64,000 bases of DNA, from assembly GCF_943372915.1 (NCBI RefSeq), contig NZ_CALSAN010000010.1, positions 85,817 through 149,816 on the forward strand, read 5' to 3'. Shown here piece by piece: positions 53,062 to 61,645 of the stretch; position 1 is the stretch's first letter; every line of letters begins with the position of its first letter. The DNA is from Ferrovibrio terrae_A (GTDB lineage: Bacteria; Pseudomonadota; Alphaproteobacteria; Ferrovibrionales; Ferrovibrionaceae). Under the pieces are notes generated by a model that had not been told where the DNA came from, ran no database searches, and was given only the letters and a program-made list of their open reading frames with translations. A program made the position numbers and the translations under genes.

Positions 53062-54870
53062 TTACTCTGCCGGCTGATAGATTTCGCCGCCCTCGCGGCG
53101 GAACCGGTCGGCCATCTCGGTCATCCCCTGGCTGGCGACGTCATTCTGCATCCGGGCGGCGTCGCGGACCTCCTGGCTGATTTTCATCGAGCAGAATTTC
53201 GGCCCGCACATCGAGCAGAAATGCGCGGTCTTGTGCGCTTCCTTAGGGAGGGTCTGGTCGTGGAACTGCGCCGCGGTTTCGGGATCGAGGCCCAGGTTGA
53301 ACTGGTCCTCCCAGCGGAATTCGAACCGCGCCCGGCTGAGTGCGTCATCCCGGCGCGCCGCGCCCGGATGGCCCTTGGCCAGATCGGCGGCATGGGCGGC
53401 AATCCGGTATGTCACCACGCCCACCTTAACATCATTGCGATCCGGCAGGCCGAGATGCTCCTTCGGCGTCACGTAACAGAGCATGGCGCAGCCATACCAG
53501 CCGATCATCGCAGCGCCGATGCCGCTGGTGATGTGGTCGTAGCCCGGCGCGATATCGGTGGTGAGCGGCCCGAGCGTATAGAAGGGGGCCTCGCCGCAGG
53601 TTTTCAGCTGCTTGTCCATATTGGCCTTGATCTTGTGCATGGCGACATGGCCCGGGCCCTCGATCATCACCTGCACGCCTTTGGCCCAGGCAATTTTGGT
53701 CAGCTCGCCCAGGGTTTCCAATTCGGCGAACTGCGCCGCATCGTTGGCATCTGCCGTCGAACCCGGCCGCAGTCCGTCGCCCAGCGAGAAGCTGATGTCA
53801 TAGGCGCGCATAATGTCGCAGATCTCGGCGAAATGCGTGTAGAGGAAGTTTTCCTCATGATGCGCCAGGCACCATTTCGCCATGATCGAGCCGCCGCGCG
53901 AGACGATGCCGGTGACCCGGCTGGCAGTCAGCGGGATGTAGCTGAGCCGCACGCCGGCATGGATGGTGAAATAGTCCACGCCCTGCTCTGCCTGCTCAAT
54001 CAGGGTGTCGCGATAGATCTCCCAGGTCAGGTCCTCGGCGCGACCGTTGACCTTCTCCAGCGCCTGGTAAATCGGCACCGTGCCGATTGGCACCGGCGAA
54101 TTGCGGATGATCCAGTCGCGGATATTGTGGATGTTGCGGCCGGTGGAGAGATCCATCACCGTATCGGCGCCCCAACGGATCGCCCAGACCATCTTGTCGA
54201 CCTCCTCGGCGACCGAGGAGGTGACGGCGGAATTGCCGATATTGGCATTCACCTTCACCAGGAAATTGCGACCGATGATCATCGGTTCCAGTTCCGGATG
54301 ATTGATGTTGCAGGGAATGATGGCACGACCGCGCGCGATCTCGTCGCGCACGAAGTCCGGCGTCACGAAATCGGGAATCTCGGCCCCGAAATCTTCCCCA
54401 TCACGTTTGCTCAGCTGTCTGCGGGCCTCGTTTTCGCGGATTGCCACATACTCCATTTCAGCTGTGACAATGCCGCGGCGTGCGTATTCATACTGGGTCA
54501 CGGCAGCATTGCCCCGGGCGCGCAGCGGGTGCGGATGGTGCGGGAAAGCCGGTACCGAGGCGGTGCCGCCATTGTCTTCCGGCTTCACCCGACGGCCATC
54601 GTAGATTTCGACATCGCCACGCGCCGCGATCAGGTGTGTGCGCCAGCGTGGCAAGCCGGCATTGATATCGATCTCGGTTTCTGCGTCTGTGTATGGGCCG
54701 GAGGTGTCGTAGACCGGCAAGGGCGGCTCATTGGCAGACGGATGCGTGGAGATTTCGCGGTGCGGTACGCGGATGCCTGGATACAGGCTACCGGGCTGGT
54801 AGCGTTTGATAGACGCGGGCAGGGGGCCGGTGGTGATTTTAAAGTTTGGTGCGTTGCTCAACGTGTCCAT
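53062..54870 (-). CDS. thiC: phosphomethylpyrimidine synthase ThiC
   Basis: A 602-residue radical-SAM enzyme of ThiC length. It converts aminoimidazole ribotide to HMP phosphate in thiamine synthesis. The C-terminal iron-sulfur motif is CSMCGPKFC (CX2CX4C), and landmarks include NINHPELEPMIIGRNFLVK, MVWAIRWGADTVMDLSTG and MIEGPGHVAMHKIKANM. The ATG at 54870 follows AGGAGATCCC. A TPP riboswitch lies in the leader. Confidence 0.97.
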   Translation of the reverse strand: MDTLSNAPNFKITTGPLPASIKRYQPGSLYPGIRVPHREISTHPSANEPPLPVYDTSGPYTDAETEIDINAGLPRWRTHLIAARGDVEIYDGRRVKPEDNGGTASVPAFPHHPHPLRARGNAAVTQYEYARRGIVTAEMEYVAIRENEARRQLSKRDGEDFGAEIPDFVTPDFVRDEIARGRAIIPCNINHPELEPMIIGRNFLVKVNANIGNSAVTSSVAEEVDKMVWAIRWGADTVMDLSTGRNIHNIRDWIIRNSPVPIGTVPIYQALEKVNGRAEDLTWEIYRDTLIEQAEQGVDYFTIHAGVRLSYIPLTASRVTGIVSRGGSIMAKWCLAHHEENFLYTHFAEICDIMRAYDISFSLGDGLRPGSTADANDAAQFAELETLGELTKIAWAKGVQVMIEGPGHVAMHKIKANMDKQLKTCGEAPFYTLGPLTTDIAPGYDHITSGIGAAMIGWYGCAMLCYVTPKEHLGLPDRNDVKVGVVTYRIAAHAADLAKGHPGAARRDDALSRARFEFRWEDQFNLGLDPETAAQFHDQTLPKEAHKTAHFCSMCGPKFCSMKISQEVRDAARMQNDVASQGMTEMADRFRREGGEIYQPAE

Positions 54871-54959
54871 GGGATCTCCTTCTCGATCACGACAGGAGAT
54901 CCGGGTGTGGTGGATGTTCGCGGAATGCGGGCACCGGACTGAGAGGCCGAGCGCCGTAT

Positions 54960-55108
54960 GACCGTTCCCTCCGCCGGCATGACCCGGATCAGGTTCACAG
55001 GCCAGCACCATGCGGGGCTGGCTCTCAGGGTCACGGCGTTGCAGGGTCATCCTTGGATCAGATGAAACTGCCGGCCGAATCTCAGCGCCCTAGCGGCGCC
55101 CCCCTCGG
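54960..55108 (-). promoter_or_regulatory. TPP riboswitch (THI element) controlling thiC
   Basis: On the minus strand the leader holds a G-run with GCGCC, then GCGCTGAGA (55080-55088), ACCC blocks, and the strongly conserved 3' aptamer block GAACCTGATCCGG...CATGCCGGCGGAGGGA (54966-54996). Spacing between blocks is larger than in compact aptamers, and an extra hairpin (GCCAGC at 55017-55022 with GCTGGC at 55001-55006) lies between an ACCC and the GAACCTGAT block. It ends about 90 bases before the thiC start. A TTGACG at 55140-55145 may be the -35 element. Confidence 0.88.
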
Positions 55109-55147
55109 TAAAAGGCATGGTGGAGCAGGGGTTACTGATCGTCAACA

Positions 55148-55177
55148 TTCCGCGACGCGTAAAACCGGCAGTATAAT
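55148..55177 (+). promoter_or_regulatory. possible promoter of the histidine kinase gene
   Basis: A perfect TATAAT lies at 55172-55177, with TTCCGC 18 bases upstream as a poor -35 match. It is 84 bases before the kinase ATG and divergent from the thiC leader. Confidence 0.35.
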
Positions 55178-55261
55178 TCGCCGTTTACAGCAAGATTTAT
55201 GCTGCGCCATTGTGTGGCGCAGGCAGTAGTCGGGGCATGGCCGGCTGCGGGAGGGTGGCGG

Positions 55262-56488
55262 ATGAGTGCGGTTGGGGTGGGAAGCGGCGATCTTAAGGCT
55301 GCATTGGAAGCAGCCAATGCGCAGCTGCAGCAGGAAGGTGAGCGGCGACGCATAGCCGAGCAGCGCTTTCGCGATGTCACCGCTCTGAGTGCTGACTGGG
55401 TTTGGGAAACCGATGCCGATCTCATCTACACGTATATGTCCGAGCAGGTCGAGAGGGCCACGGGCGTTCCGGCGGCACAGTATATAGGCCAGTCCCGCGT
55501 CAATCTGTTCGGCGATGAGAATTCCGCAGACCCTTTTCTGCGGCTGCATATCGACGAGATGCGGGCGCACCGACCCTTTGCAAATCAGGTGCAATGGCTG
55601 AATCGGCCCCGTGGCCTGGTCTGCATCAGTGTCAGCGGCCGGCCGCGGTTTGACGAGCAGGGCCAGTTCATCGGCTATATCGGCATCGGACGCGATATCA
55701 CGGAAGAACAGCAGCAGCGCCGCAAGCGGGATGAGATGAACCATGCGCTGGCGGAAGCGCGCGATCAGGCGCTGCGCGCGTCAAAGAGCAAGTCCTCTTT
55801 TCTGGCGCATATGAGCCATGAGTTGCGCACGCCGATGAATGCGATTCTCGGTTTCGCCGAAGTGATGAAAGACCAGGTGGTGGGTCCTCTGGAGGACCGT
55901 TATCGTGGGTATGCCGGTCATATCCATGACAGCGCCTTGCACCTGCTCAGCCTGATCAACGACGTCCTGGATCTGTCGCGGATCGAGGCGGGTGCCTACG
56001 AATTGCATGAAGGCGAGGTCGATTTGCCAGCAGTGGCGGCTCGTGCGCTCCGTCAGGTTGAGGGTGCCGCGCGCGGCGGCAGCGTGTCGCTGGCGCTGGA
56101 ACTGCCGACAGACCTGCCACCGCTCTGGGCCGATCAGCGCGCGATTTTCCAGATCATGCTGAATCTGCTCAGCAATGCGATCAAATACACCCCGGCTGGC
56201 GGGGTGGTGGTGATCTTCGCGCAACGCGAGCTATCAGGCGGCATCGCCTTCGGCGTGCGCGATACCGGCATTGGCATGACCGAGGGCGATATTGCCAAGG
56301 CCCTGCAGCGTTTCGGCCAGGTGGACAACGTGATGACGCGCGAGCACCAGGGATCGGGGCTCGGCCTGCCGCTGGTACAGGAACTGGCATTGCTGCATGG
56401 CGGCCAGGTGGCCGTGGACTCTGAGCCCGGCAAGGGCACAACGGTGACGGTGCGCTTCGGCGCAGATCGGCTGGAAACCCGCGCGTAA
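55262..56488 (+). CDS. soluble PAS-domain sensor histidine kinase
   Basis: A 408-residue cytoplasmic kinase: N-terminal coiled coil (about 10-35), PAS domain (about 38-150; SADWVWETDADLIYTYMSEQ), HisKA with phosphoacceptor H186 in FLAHMSHELRTPMNA, and HATPase_c (about 280-400; NLLSNAIKY, DTGIGM and GSGLGLPLV). There is no membrane segment, so the signal is internal, perhaps redox or a small ligand bound by PAS. The ATG at 55262 follows GGGAGGG; an ATG at 55199 is less likely. No response regulator is adjacent, so it is an orphan. Confidence 0.88.
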   Translation: MSAVGVGSGDLKAALEAANAQLQQEGERRRIAEQRFRDVTALSADWVWETDADLIYTYMSEQVERATGVPAAQYIGQSRVNLFGDENSADPFLRLHIDEMRAHRPFANQVQWLNRPRGLVCISVSGRPRFDEQGQFIGYIGIGRDITEEQQQRRKRDEMNHALAEARDQALRASKSKSSFLAHMSHELRTPMNAILGFAEVMKDQVVGPLEDRYRGYAGHIHDSALHLLSLINDVLDLSRIEAGAYELHEGEVDLPAVAARALRQVEGAARGGSVSLALELPTDLPPLWADQRAIFQIMLNLLSNAIKYTPAGGVVVIFAQRELSGGIAFGVRDTGIGMTEGDIAKALQRFGQVDNVMTREHQGSGLGLPLVQELALLHGGQVAVDSEPGKGTTVTVRFGADRLETRA

Positions 56489-56496
56489 GCGGGTTT
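56475..56496 (+). terminator. hairpin at the end of the histidine kinase gene
   Basis: AAACCCGC and GCGGGTTT form a perfect 8-bp stem whose 6-base loop contains the kinase stop codon (TAA, 56486-56488). The T residues of the right arm act as a short T-run. A likely terminator separating the kinase from the ArsR gene. Confidence 0.6.
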
Positions 56497-56509
56497 CAAA
56501 AAAACCGGG

Positions 56510-56538
56510 TTGACTCAGAATCGGTTTGTCTGAATACT
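56510..56538 (+). promoter_or_regulatory. promoter of the arsR-type gene, probably giving a leaderless message
   Basis: TTGACT at 56510-56515 and AATACT at 56533-56538 are 17 bases apart. The expected start site is about 56545, immediately at the ATG (56546), and there is no ribosome binding site in front of that ATG. This predicts a leaderless or near-leaderless transcript. Confidence 0.6.
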
Positions 56539-56563
56539 AAACCATATGGTTAAGTATTCAGAC
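56528..56563. promoter_or_regulatory. 36-bp palindrome centred on the arsR start codon (autoregulatory operator)
   Basis: The 36 bases are symmetrical except for one mismatched pair: arms GTCTGAATACT and AGTATTCAGAC flank the inner palindrome AACCATATGGTT. The axis lies between 56545 and 56546, directly before the ATG. It covers the -10 element, start site and first codons, as suits ArsR-type repression. Confidence 0.8.
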
Positions 56564-56989
56564 GCCATTCTGGATCGCACTTTCGCGGCACTCTCCGACC
56601 CGACGCGGCGGGCACTGCTGGCGCAGCTGGAGGCCCAGGACAGCATTTCAGTCAGCGAGCTGGCGAAACCCTTCGCGGTGTCGCTGCCCGCCATCATGAA
56701 GCATCTCGATGTGTTGTCGGATGCCGGGCTGGTCACCCGCAGCAAGACCGGCCGCACAGTGACCTGCCGGCTGAATGCAGGTCCGATGGAGCAGGCCATG
56801 GAGTGGCTGCACCGCTATCAGCGTTTCTGGTCGGCCCAGCTTGACCGTCTCGCCGCCTTTGTCGAGGAGGAGCCATGCTCGCCCAAGCTCAAGCTGGTGC
56901 ACCCCAAAAGCCCAGCCTCACCCTCAAACGACGCATCAAGGCTGCGCCCGCCAAAGTCTACCGGGCCTGGACGGACCCCGCGCAAATAG
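56546..56989 (+). CDS. ArsR-family transcriptional repressor
   Basis: A 147-residue winged-helix regulator: RTFAALSDPTRRALLAQLEA near residue 11, SVSELAKPFAVSLPAIMKHL near 36 and AGLVTRSKTGRTVTCRLN near 60, with FWSAQLDRLAAFVEEE near 92-108. No metal-binding Cys motif of the ArsR type is visible, so it belongs to the SRPBCC-linked subgroup. The last 38 codons are low-complexity and overlap the next gene in another frame by 115 bases; relatives of this type end near residue 110, so the tail may be a recent stop loss. Confidence 0.87.
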   Translation: MVKYSDAILDRTFAALSDPTRRALLAQLEAQDSISVSELAKPFAVSLPAIMKHLDVLSDAGLVTRSKTGRTVTCRLNAGPMEQAMEWLHRYQRFWSAQLDRLAAFVEEEPCSPKLKLVHPKSPASPSNDASRLRPPKSTGPGRTPRK

Positions 56990-57339
56990 TCGCGTGGTGG
57001 GGGCCGGGCAACTGCGAGTATCTCGCCAGCGAAATCGATCTGCGGATCGGCGGCCGCTTCCGGATCGCCTTTCGGACCGATGTGGACGGCCGCAGTCACG
57101 AACAGCATGAAGTCGGTGGCACCTATAAGGAGATTGTACCAGACCAGCGGCTGGTCTTCAGCTGGAACTGGCTCGCCACGCCCGAACGCGTGTCGCAGGT
57201 TACGGTCACGCTGAAACCGGATGGCGATGGTACGTTGCTGACGCTGTTTCACGAACAACTGTTCGATGAAGATTCCAAGACCCGCCATACCCGCGGCTGG
57301 ACCGCTTCGCTGGACAAGCTAGAAGGTCTGTTCGTCTGA
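56875..57339 (+). CDS. SRPBCC (AHSA1/START-like) domain protein
   Basis: A 154-residue protein of the AHSA1 group: LKRRIKAAPAKVYRAWTDPA near residue 18, VAWWGPGNCE, GGRFRIAF, and GWTASLDKLEGLF at the end. Such proteins bind hydrophobic ligands and are commonly paired with an ArsR-type repressor. GAGGAGGAGCC precedes the ATG at 56875, an excellent start signal that lies inside the arsR frame. Confidence 0.86.
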   Translation: MLAQAQAGAPQKPSLTLKRRIKAAPAKVYRAWTDPAQIVAWWGPGNCEYLASEIDLRIGGRFRIAFRTDVDGRSHEQHEVGGTYKEIVPDQRLVFSWNWLATPERVSQVTVTLKPDGDGTLLTLFHEQLFDEDSKTRHTRGWTASLDKLEGLFV

Positions 57340-57345
57340 TCTGGT

Positions 57346-57385
57346 CTGCTGACGATTCCTGACAGCAGGCTGGTCTAGTTTTTAC
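57346..57385 (+). terminator. weak terminator after the SRPBCC gene
   Basis: CTGCTG and CAGCAG pair over an 11-base loop, followed after a short GC stretch by GTTTTTAC. The stem is short and the spacing to the T-run is long. Confidence 0.3.
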
Positions 57386-57418
57386 AAGAACGTCTCGCGC
57401 AGATAAGAAAGTCTCTCC

Positions 57419-58978
57419 ATGTCAGCCATTGAGCCAGCAGTGGATGCTGGGTCCTCCGCCATTATTCCGCCAAAAGCGGGCCGGCGCGAATGGGTCGGGC
57501 TGGCCGTGCTGGCGCTGCCCTGCCTGCTCTATTCCATGGACCTGACCGTGCTGAACCTGGCGGTGCCGCAACTTAGCGCCGTGCTCAATCCCAGCAGCAT
57601 CCAGTTGCTGTGGATCGTCGATATCTACGGCTTCATGGTGGCTGGCTCGCTCATCACCATGGGCACGCTGGGCGACCGCATCGGGCGCCGCCGTCTTCTG
57701 ATGTTGGGCGCGGCAGCATTCGGTGCAGCGTCTGTCTTCGCCGCCTTTGTCACCAGCGCCGAAATGCTGATCGTCGCCCGCGCTGTCCTCGGTATTGCCG
57801 CAGCCACCCTGGCCCCATCGACACTTTCGCTGATCCGCAACATGTTCCTTGATCCGGGTCAGCGCACGGTGGCGATCGGCATCTGGATTGCCAGTTTCTC
57901 GGCCGGCGGCGCGCTTGGCCCGGTGATCGGTGGCGTGCTGCTCAGTTATTTCTGGTGGGGATCTGTGTTCCTGGTCGCGCTGCCGGTGATGGCGCTGCTG
58001 TTGATACTGGGGCCGGTCCTGCTGCCTGAATATCGTGATCCGAAAGCTGGGCGGCTGGATATTTTCAGCGCCGTATTGTCACTGGGTGCTGTCCTGCCGG
58101 TGATCTATGGCATCAAGCGGATTGCTGAAGATGGTCCCAATGGTGTTTCGGCGTTGTGCATCCTGCTCGGCCTTGTGATTGGGGCAACCTTCGCGCGCCG
58201 GCAGCTGCGGCTGGCAGATCCGTTGATCGACATGCGGCTGTTCAGGGCGCCGGCTTTCAGCACGTCATTGGCTGTCAACATCATCGGCGTTTTTGTCGCT
58301 TTCGGCATGTTTCTGTTTATGGCGCAATATTTCCAGCTTGTGCTGGGGATGAGTCCGCTTGAAGCCGGTCTGTGGATGGCGCCGATGGGCGGCACTTTCA
58401 TCATCGGCTCAATGCTGGCTCCGCTGGTGATCAGTCGTATGCGCCCGGGGTTCGTTTTGGCAGGTGGCCTGATGGTGACGACCCTCGGATACATCATGGT
58501 TGGCATGGCTGCAGGGCCGGGCGGGTTCTGGCTGCTGATTTTTGGCTCGATCATATTCTGTCTCGGCCTGTCACCGGTTTTCACCCTGACCACGGATCTG
58601 GTTGTCAGCACCGCACCGCCGGAACGGGCCGGCGCGGCGGCGGCACTGGCAGAGACGAGTTCGGAATTCGGCGGGGCCCTGGGGATCGCCATTCTCGGCA
58701 GCCTGGCCACAGCGGCCTATCGCAGCACCATGGGTGCTGCGGTTCCACCCGATCTGCCCCCGGCAGCGATGGAGACCGCGCTCAATACGCTGGGCGGTGC
58801 GATGGTGGTCGCCGTACAACTGCCACCGGGCCCCGGTGCCGCCCTGCTGGATGCGGCCAGGCAGGCCTTTTCGCAAGGCTTCTTCCTCAGTGTTTCTGCC
58901 TGCGCCGTCATAGCGCTGATCGGGGCAATTCTGGCCGGCGTGATGCTGCGTCGCGTACAGATTGGCGGCGCCCACTGA
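57419..58978 (+). CDS. MFS drug efflux transporter, 14-TMS DHA2 (EmrB/QacA-like) type
   Basis: A 519-residue inner-membrane protein with 14 hydrophobic segments. The DHA2 motif A is TLGDRIGRRRLLM near residue 82, motif C-like ASFSAGGALGPVIGGVLLSY near 158, and MDLTVLNLAVPQL in helix 1. It exports cationic or lipophilic compounds by proton antiport. It follows the ArsR-SRPBCC pair by 79 bases, so a shared response is possible but the gap holds a possible terminator. Confidence 0.9.
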   Translation: MSAIEPAVDAGSSAIIPPKAGRREWVGLAVLALPCLLYSMDLTVLNLAVPQLSAVLNPSSIQLLWIVDIYGFMVAGSLITMGTLGDRIGRRRLLMLGAAAFGAASVFAAFVTSAEMLIVARAVLGIAAATLAPSTLSLIRNMFLDPGQRTVAIGIWIASFSAGGALGPVIGGVLLSYFWWGSVFLVALPVMALLLILGPVLLPEYRDPKAGRLDIFSAVLSLGAVLPVIYGIKRIAEDGPNGVSALCILLGLVIGATFARRQLRLADPLIDMRLFRAPAFSTSLAVNIIGVFVAFGMFLFMAQYFQLVLGMSPLEAGLWMAPMGGTFIIGSMLAPLVISRMRPGFVLAGGLMVTTLGYIMVGMAAGPGGFWLLIFGSIIFCLGLSPVFTLTTDLVVSTAPPERAGAAAALAETSSEFGGALGIAILGSLATAAYRSTMGAAVPPDLPPAAMETALNTLGGAMVVAVQLPPGPGAALLDAARQAFSQGFFLSVSACAVIALIGAILAGVMLRRVQIGGAH

Positions 58979-59080
58979 AGCGGTTGGCGGAGGGGCTCGT
59001 TAACCCCGGGACGGCGCTTTCGGGCATCGGGGTTGGCATGCTATAGGCTGACTCCCGGCCTTTCCGGCCCAAGAGTCGCG

Positions 59081-60433
59081 ATGCCGTTCAATTCACTCGC
59101 CTTTCTGATTCTGCTGACCGCCAGCTGGCTGCTGGTCGTCTGGTTGCGCCGACCGGCCTATGCGCTGATTGCGGCCAGCCTGGTCTTCTATTTTTTTGCC
59201 GGCCCCTTCGACACCACAGTGTTCCTGATGACGGTGGGGCTGAACTGGCTGATCCAGCTTTTCATCACGCGGCCGCGCTGGCGTATCACGGCCGCCGTAC
59301 TGCTCAATATCGGACTGATTTTCGCCTTCAAGTACAAGAACCTAGTGTTCGGTGGCGGCATGGCCGGCAGCTATACCGATACGGGTCTGCCGCTGGGTAT
59401 TTCTTTCTACTGCTTTCAGGCGCTGGCCTATCATATCGACGTGATCCGCCATCAGACGCCGCCGGCACGGTCTTTTGCTTCCTTCTTCCTGTTCAAGAGT
59501 TTTTTCCCGCAGTTGGTGGCTGGCCCGATCGTGCGGGCGCCGCAGTTCCTGCCACAGATTGAACGGCTGTTCAGTGGCAACCGGCGCCGCCTGCGCCTGA
59601 TCGCCTATGGCCTGGGACTCTGCCTGCTGGGTCTGTTCAAGAAGGTGGTACTGGCTGATAGCCTTGCCCCGATTGTGGATGAGCTTTTTGCGGCACCGCC
59701 TGACTCGGCCTATCAGGCCTGGCTTGGCGCGGTATTGTTCGCCTTCCAGATCTATTTCGATTTCTCTGGATACTCCGACATCGCTATCGGCGCCGCCTAT
59801 CTGCTGGGCTTGCGCCTGCCGCTGAATTTCCTCACACCCTACATGAGCATGGGCCCGCGCGACTTCTGGCAGCGCTGGCATATTAGCCTGTCGACCTGGA
59901 TTCGCGACTATCTCTATATTCCAATGGGTGGCGGGCATGGCGGCTGGCTGCGTGCGGCGGCCGTGCTGGTCGGCAGCATGGCATTGGCCGGGCTGTGGCA
60001 TGGCGCCAATGGCACCTTCGTGATCTGGGGTGCCGGCTGGGGTCTCTATATCCTGCTCTGCCGGTCGCTGCGCGATCGCGTCATGCTGCCGCTTGTGTTG
60101 CGCTGGCCGCTGCATATGGCCATCGTTGTAATGCTTTGGGTGTTATTCCGCTCGCCCAGTTTTGGCTTCGCGCTCGATTATCTGGCTGTAATGCTGGATA
60201 TCACCGCATGGACGGTTCCTGCGGATGCGACATCGCCCTTGCTGGCTGGAATGGGCATTGTCGGCCTGTTTTTGTTGCATGCAGCAGAGTATCGGCTCAA
60301 CCGACGGAGCACGCTTTTTACATTGCGGCGCTGGAATGGGCCATTCCTGTGGGGGCTGTGCATCGGCCTGTCGCTGCTGCTGATCCTGCTGCCCAGCAGC
60401 AACATCAATCCTTTCATCTATTTCCGGTTCTGA
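59081..60433 (+). CDS. MBOAT-family O-acyltransferase (AlgI/DltB-like)
   Basis: A 450-residue protein with about ten hydrophobic segments. The MBOAT core shows YFDFSGYSDIAIGAAYLLGL near residue 225, FWQRWHISLSTWIRDYLYIP near 263 and the active-site His in LAGLWHGANGTFVIWG near 305. It moves acyl groups across the membrane for transfer to a surface glycan. The ATG at 59081 gives the typical first helix. It is 9 bases upstream of an SGNH protein, the standard acyl-acceptor partner. Confidence 0.9.
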   Translation: MPFNSLAFLILLTASWLLVVWLRRPAYALIAASLVFYFFAGPFDTTVFLMTVGLNWLIQLFITRPRWRITAAVLLNIGLIFAFKYKNLVFGGGMAGSYTDTGLPLGISFYCFQALAYHIDVIRHQTPPARSFASFFLFKSFFPQLVAGPIVRAPQFLPQIERLFSGNRRRLRLIAYGLGLCLLGLFKKVVLADSLAPIVDELFAAPPDSAYQAWLGAVLFAFQIYFDFSGYSDIAIGAAYLLGLRLPLNFLTPYMSMGPRDFWQRWHISLSTWIRDYLYIPMGGGHGGWLRAAAVLVGSMALAGLWHGANGTFVIWGAGWGLYILLCRSLRDRVMLPLVLRWPLHMAIVVMLWVLFRSPSFGFALDYLAVMLDITAWTVPADATSPLLAGMGIVGLFLLHAAEYRLNRRSTLFTLRRWNGPFLWGLCIGLSLLLILLPSSNINPFIYFRF

Positions 60434-60442
60434 GGCGCTGCG

Positions 60443-61645
60443 ATGAGATCCCGCCGCATCCGCTTTTCCGCTGTAGCGCTGTTTATCGTCGGCGGTCTGT
60501 GCGCCGCCCTTGTGTTTGAAGCCGGCCTCAAGGTTATTGCCGCAACACCGCTGTGGCGGGTTCTGCCGGTGATCGAGCCGATCCTGGGTCAACCCGATCC
60601 GCAAACCGGCTATGTTTTTACGCCCGGTATATCCGGCATATGGACGCGTGAGAATCGCGCGCCTGTACAGATCACCGATCTGGGTCTGCGTGGGCCAGCG
60701 GGGATCGCGCAGGAAAAACCACCCGGCACGTTGCGCATCGCGCTGTTGGGCGATTCTGTAACCGAGGCTTTGCAGGTCGCCTATGCCGATACATTTGGTG
60801 CATTGCTGCAGGATCGGCTCAATCGTGGCGCCAGTCCAAAGATAGAAGTGGTCAACCTGGCAATGTCGGGCAATGGCCCACTGCGCCAACTCATCCGCCT
60901 CGAGCAACGTGGCTACAGTTTCAATCCCGATATCGTGCTGTCGATACCCAGCCCATTTGATTTTCTCACCGGCGAACTGCGCGATGACAGAGTCAATCCG
61001 GCCTATGTGCCGGATGGCAGTGGGGGTTGGATACGCGGCTATGCTTTCCGCAACCGCTTTTCAGTGCGGCAGGCCGATACTTTGCTTGGCCGGATTTTCC
61101 TGAGGGCTGTACAGCAGTCAGATATGGCGCGATTGCTGTACCTGCGCAGTCGCGATCCGCTGCAGAAACTACTGGGTATCGAGGCGGCGGCGCGCCCTGT
61201 CGCTCCGTTGTCGGAACCTGTCGATCCCTGCTTCACAGCCAGTCTGCAGCAGTTGCAGCGTCTGTGGCAAGGCCATGAGCCAATACAGGACTGGCAGGTG
61301 ACAGAAAAACTCCTTGATGAACTGGCTGTAAGCAGGGTTGGCCGGCCCGTGAAGTTGGTATATGCGCTGCGCGAATTACCGGTGCCGCCGGCGAGTTGCG
61401 CGCCCCAGCGTGCGCTCCGGGCCACTCTGATCACCACAATTGAAGGCGCATTGGCGGTGCGGCAGATCAGTTTCATCGACCTGGAAAGCCGGTTGGTGAT
61501 CAGCATGGGTGCAGACAGCAGCGCCGATCTCAAAGTGTTGCGGGGCTTTGGTCTGCAGACTGGTCAGGGGCATTTGAATTACGAGGGCCATCGGCGCTAT
61601 GCTGAGGTGCTGCATGATGCTCTTGCGGAGCTGATCCGGCGTTGA
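60443..61645 (+). CDS. SGNH/GDSL-type hydrolase, partner of the MBOAT protein
   Basis: A 400-residue protein with one N-terminal membrane helix (about 9-32) and an extracytoplasmic SGNH domain: LLGDSVTEALQVAYADTF (block I, nucleophile Ser), MSGNGPLRQL and the C-terminal GHLNYEGHRRYAEVL with the catalytic His. It probably completes O-acylation begun by the MBOAT protein, as AlgJ/AlgX-like proteins do. It stops 1 base before the convergent radC stop. Confidence 0.82.
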   Translation: MRSRRIRFSAVALFIVGGLCAALVFEAGLKVIAATPLWRVLPVIEPILGQPDPQTGYVFTPGISGIWTRENRAPVQITDLGLRGPAGIAQEKPPGTLRIALLGDSVTEALQVAYADTFGALLQDRLNRGASPKIEVVNLAMSGNGPLRQLIRLEQRGYSFNPDIVLSIPSPFDFLTGELRDDRVNPAYVPDGSGGWIRGYAFRNRFSVRQADTLLGRIFLRAVQQSDMARLLYLRSRDPLQKLLGIEAAARPVAPLSEPVDPCFTASLQQLQRLWQGHEPIQDWQVTEKLLDELAVSRVGRPVKLVYALRELPVPPASCAPQRALRATLITTIEGALAVRQISFIDLESRLVISMGADSSADLKVLRGFGLQTGQGHLNYEGHRRYAEVLHDALAELIRR

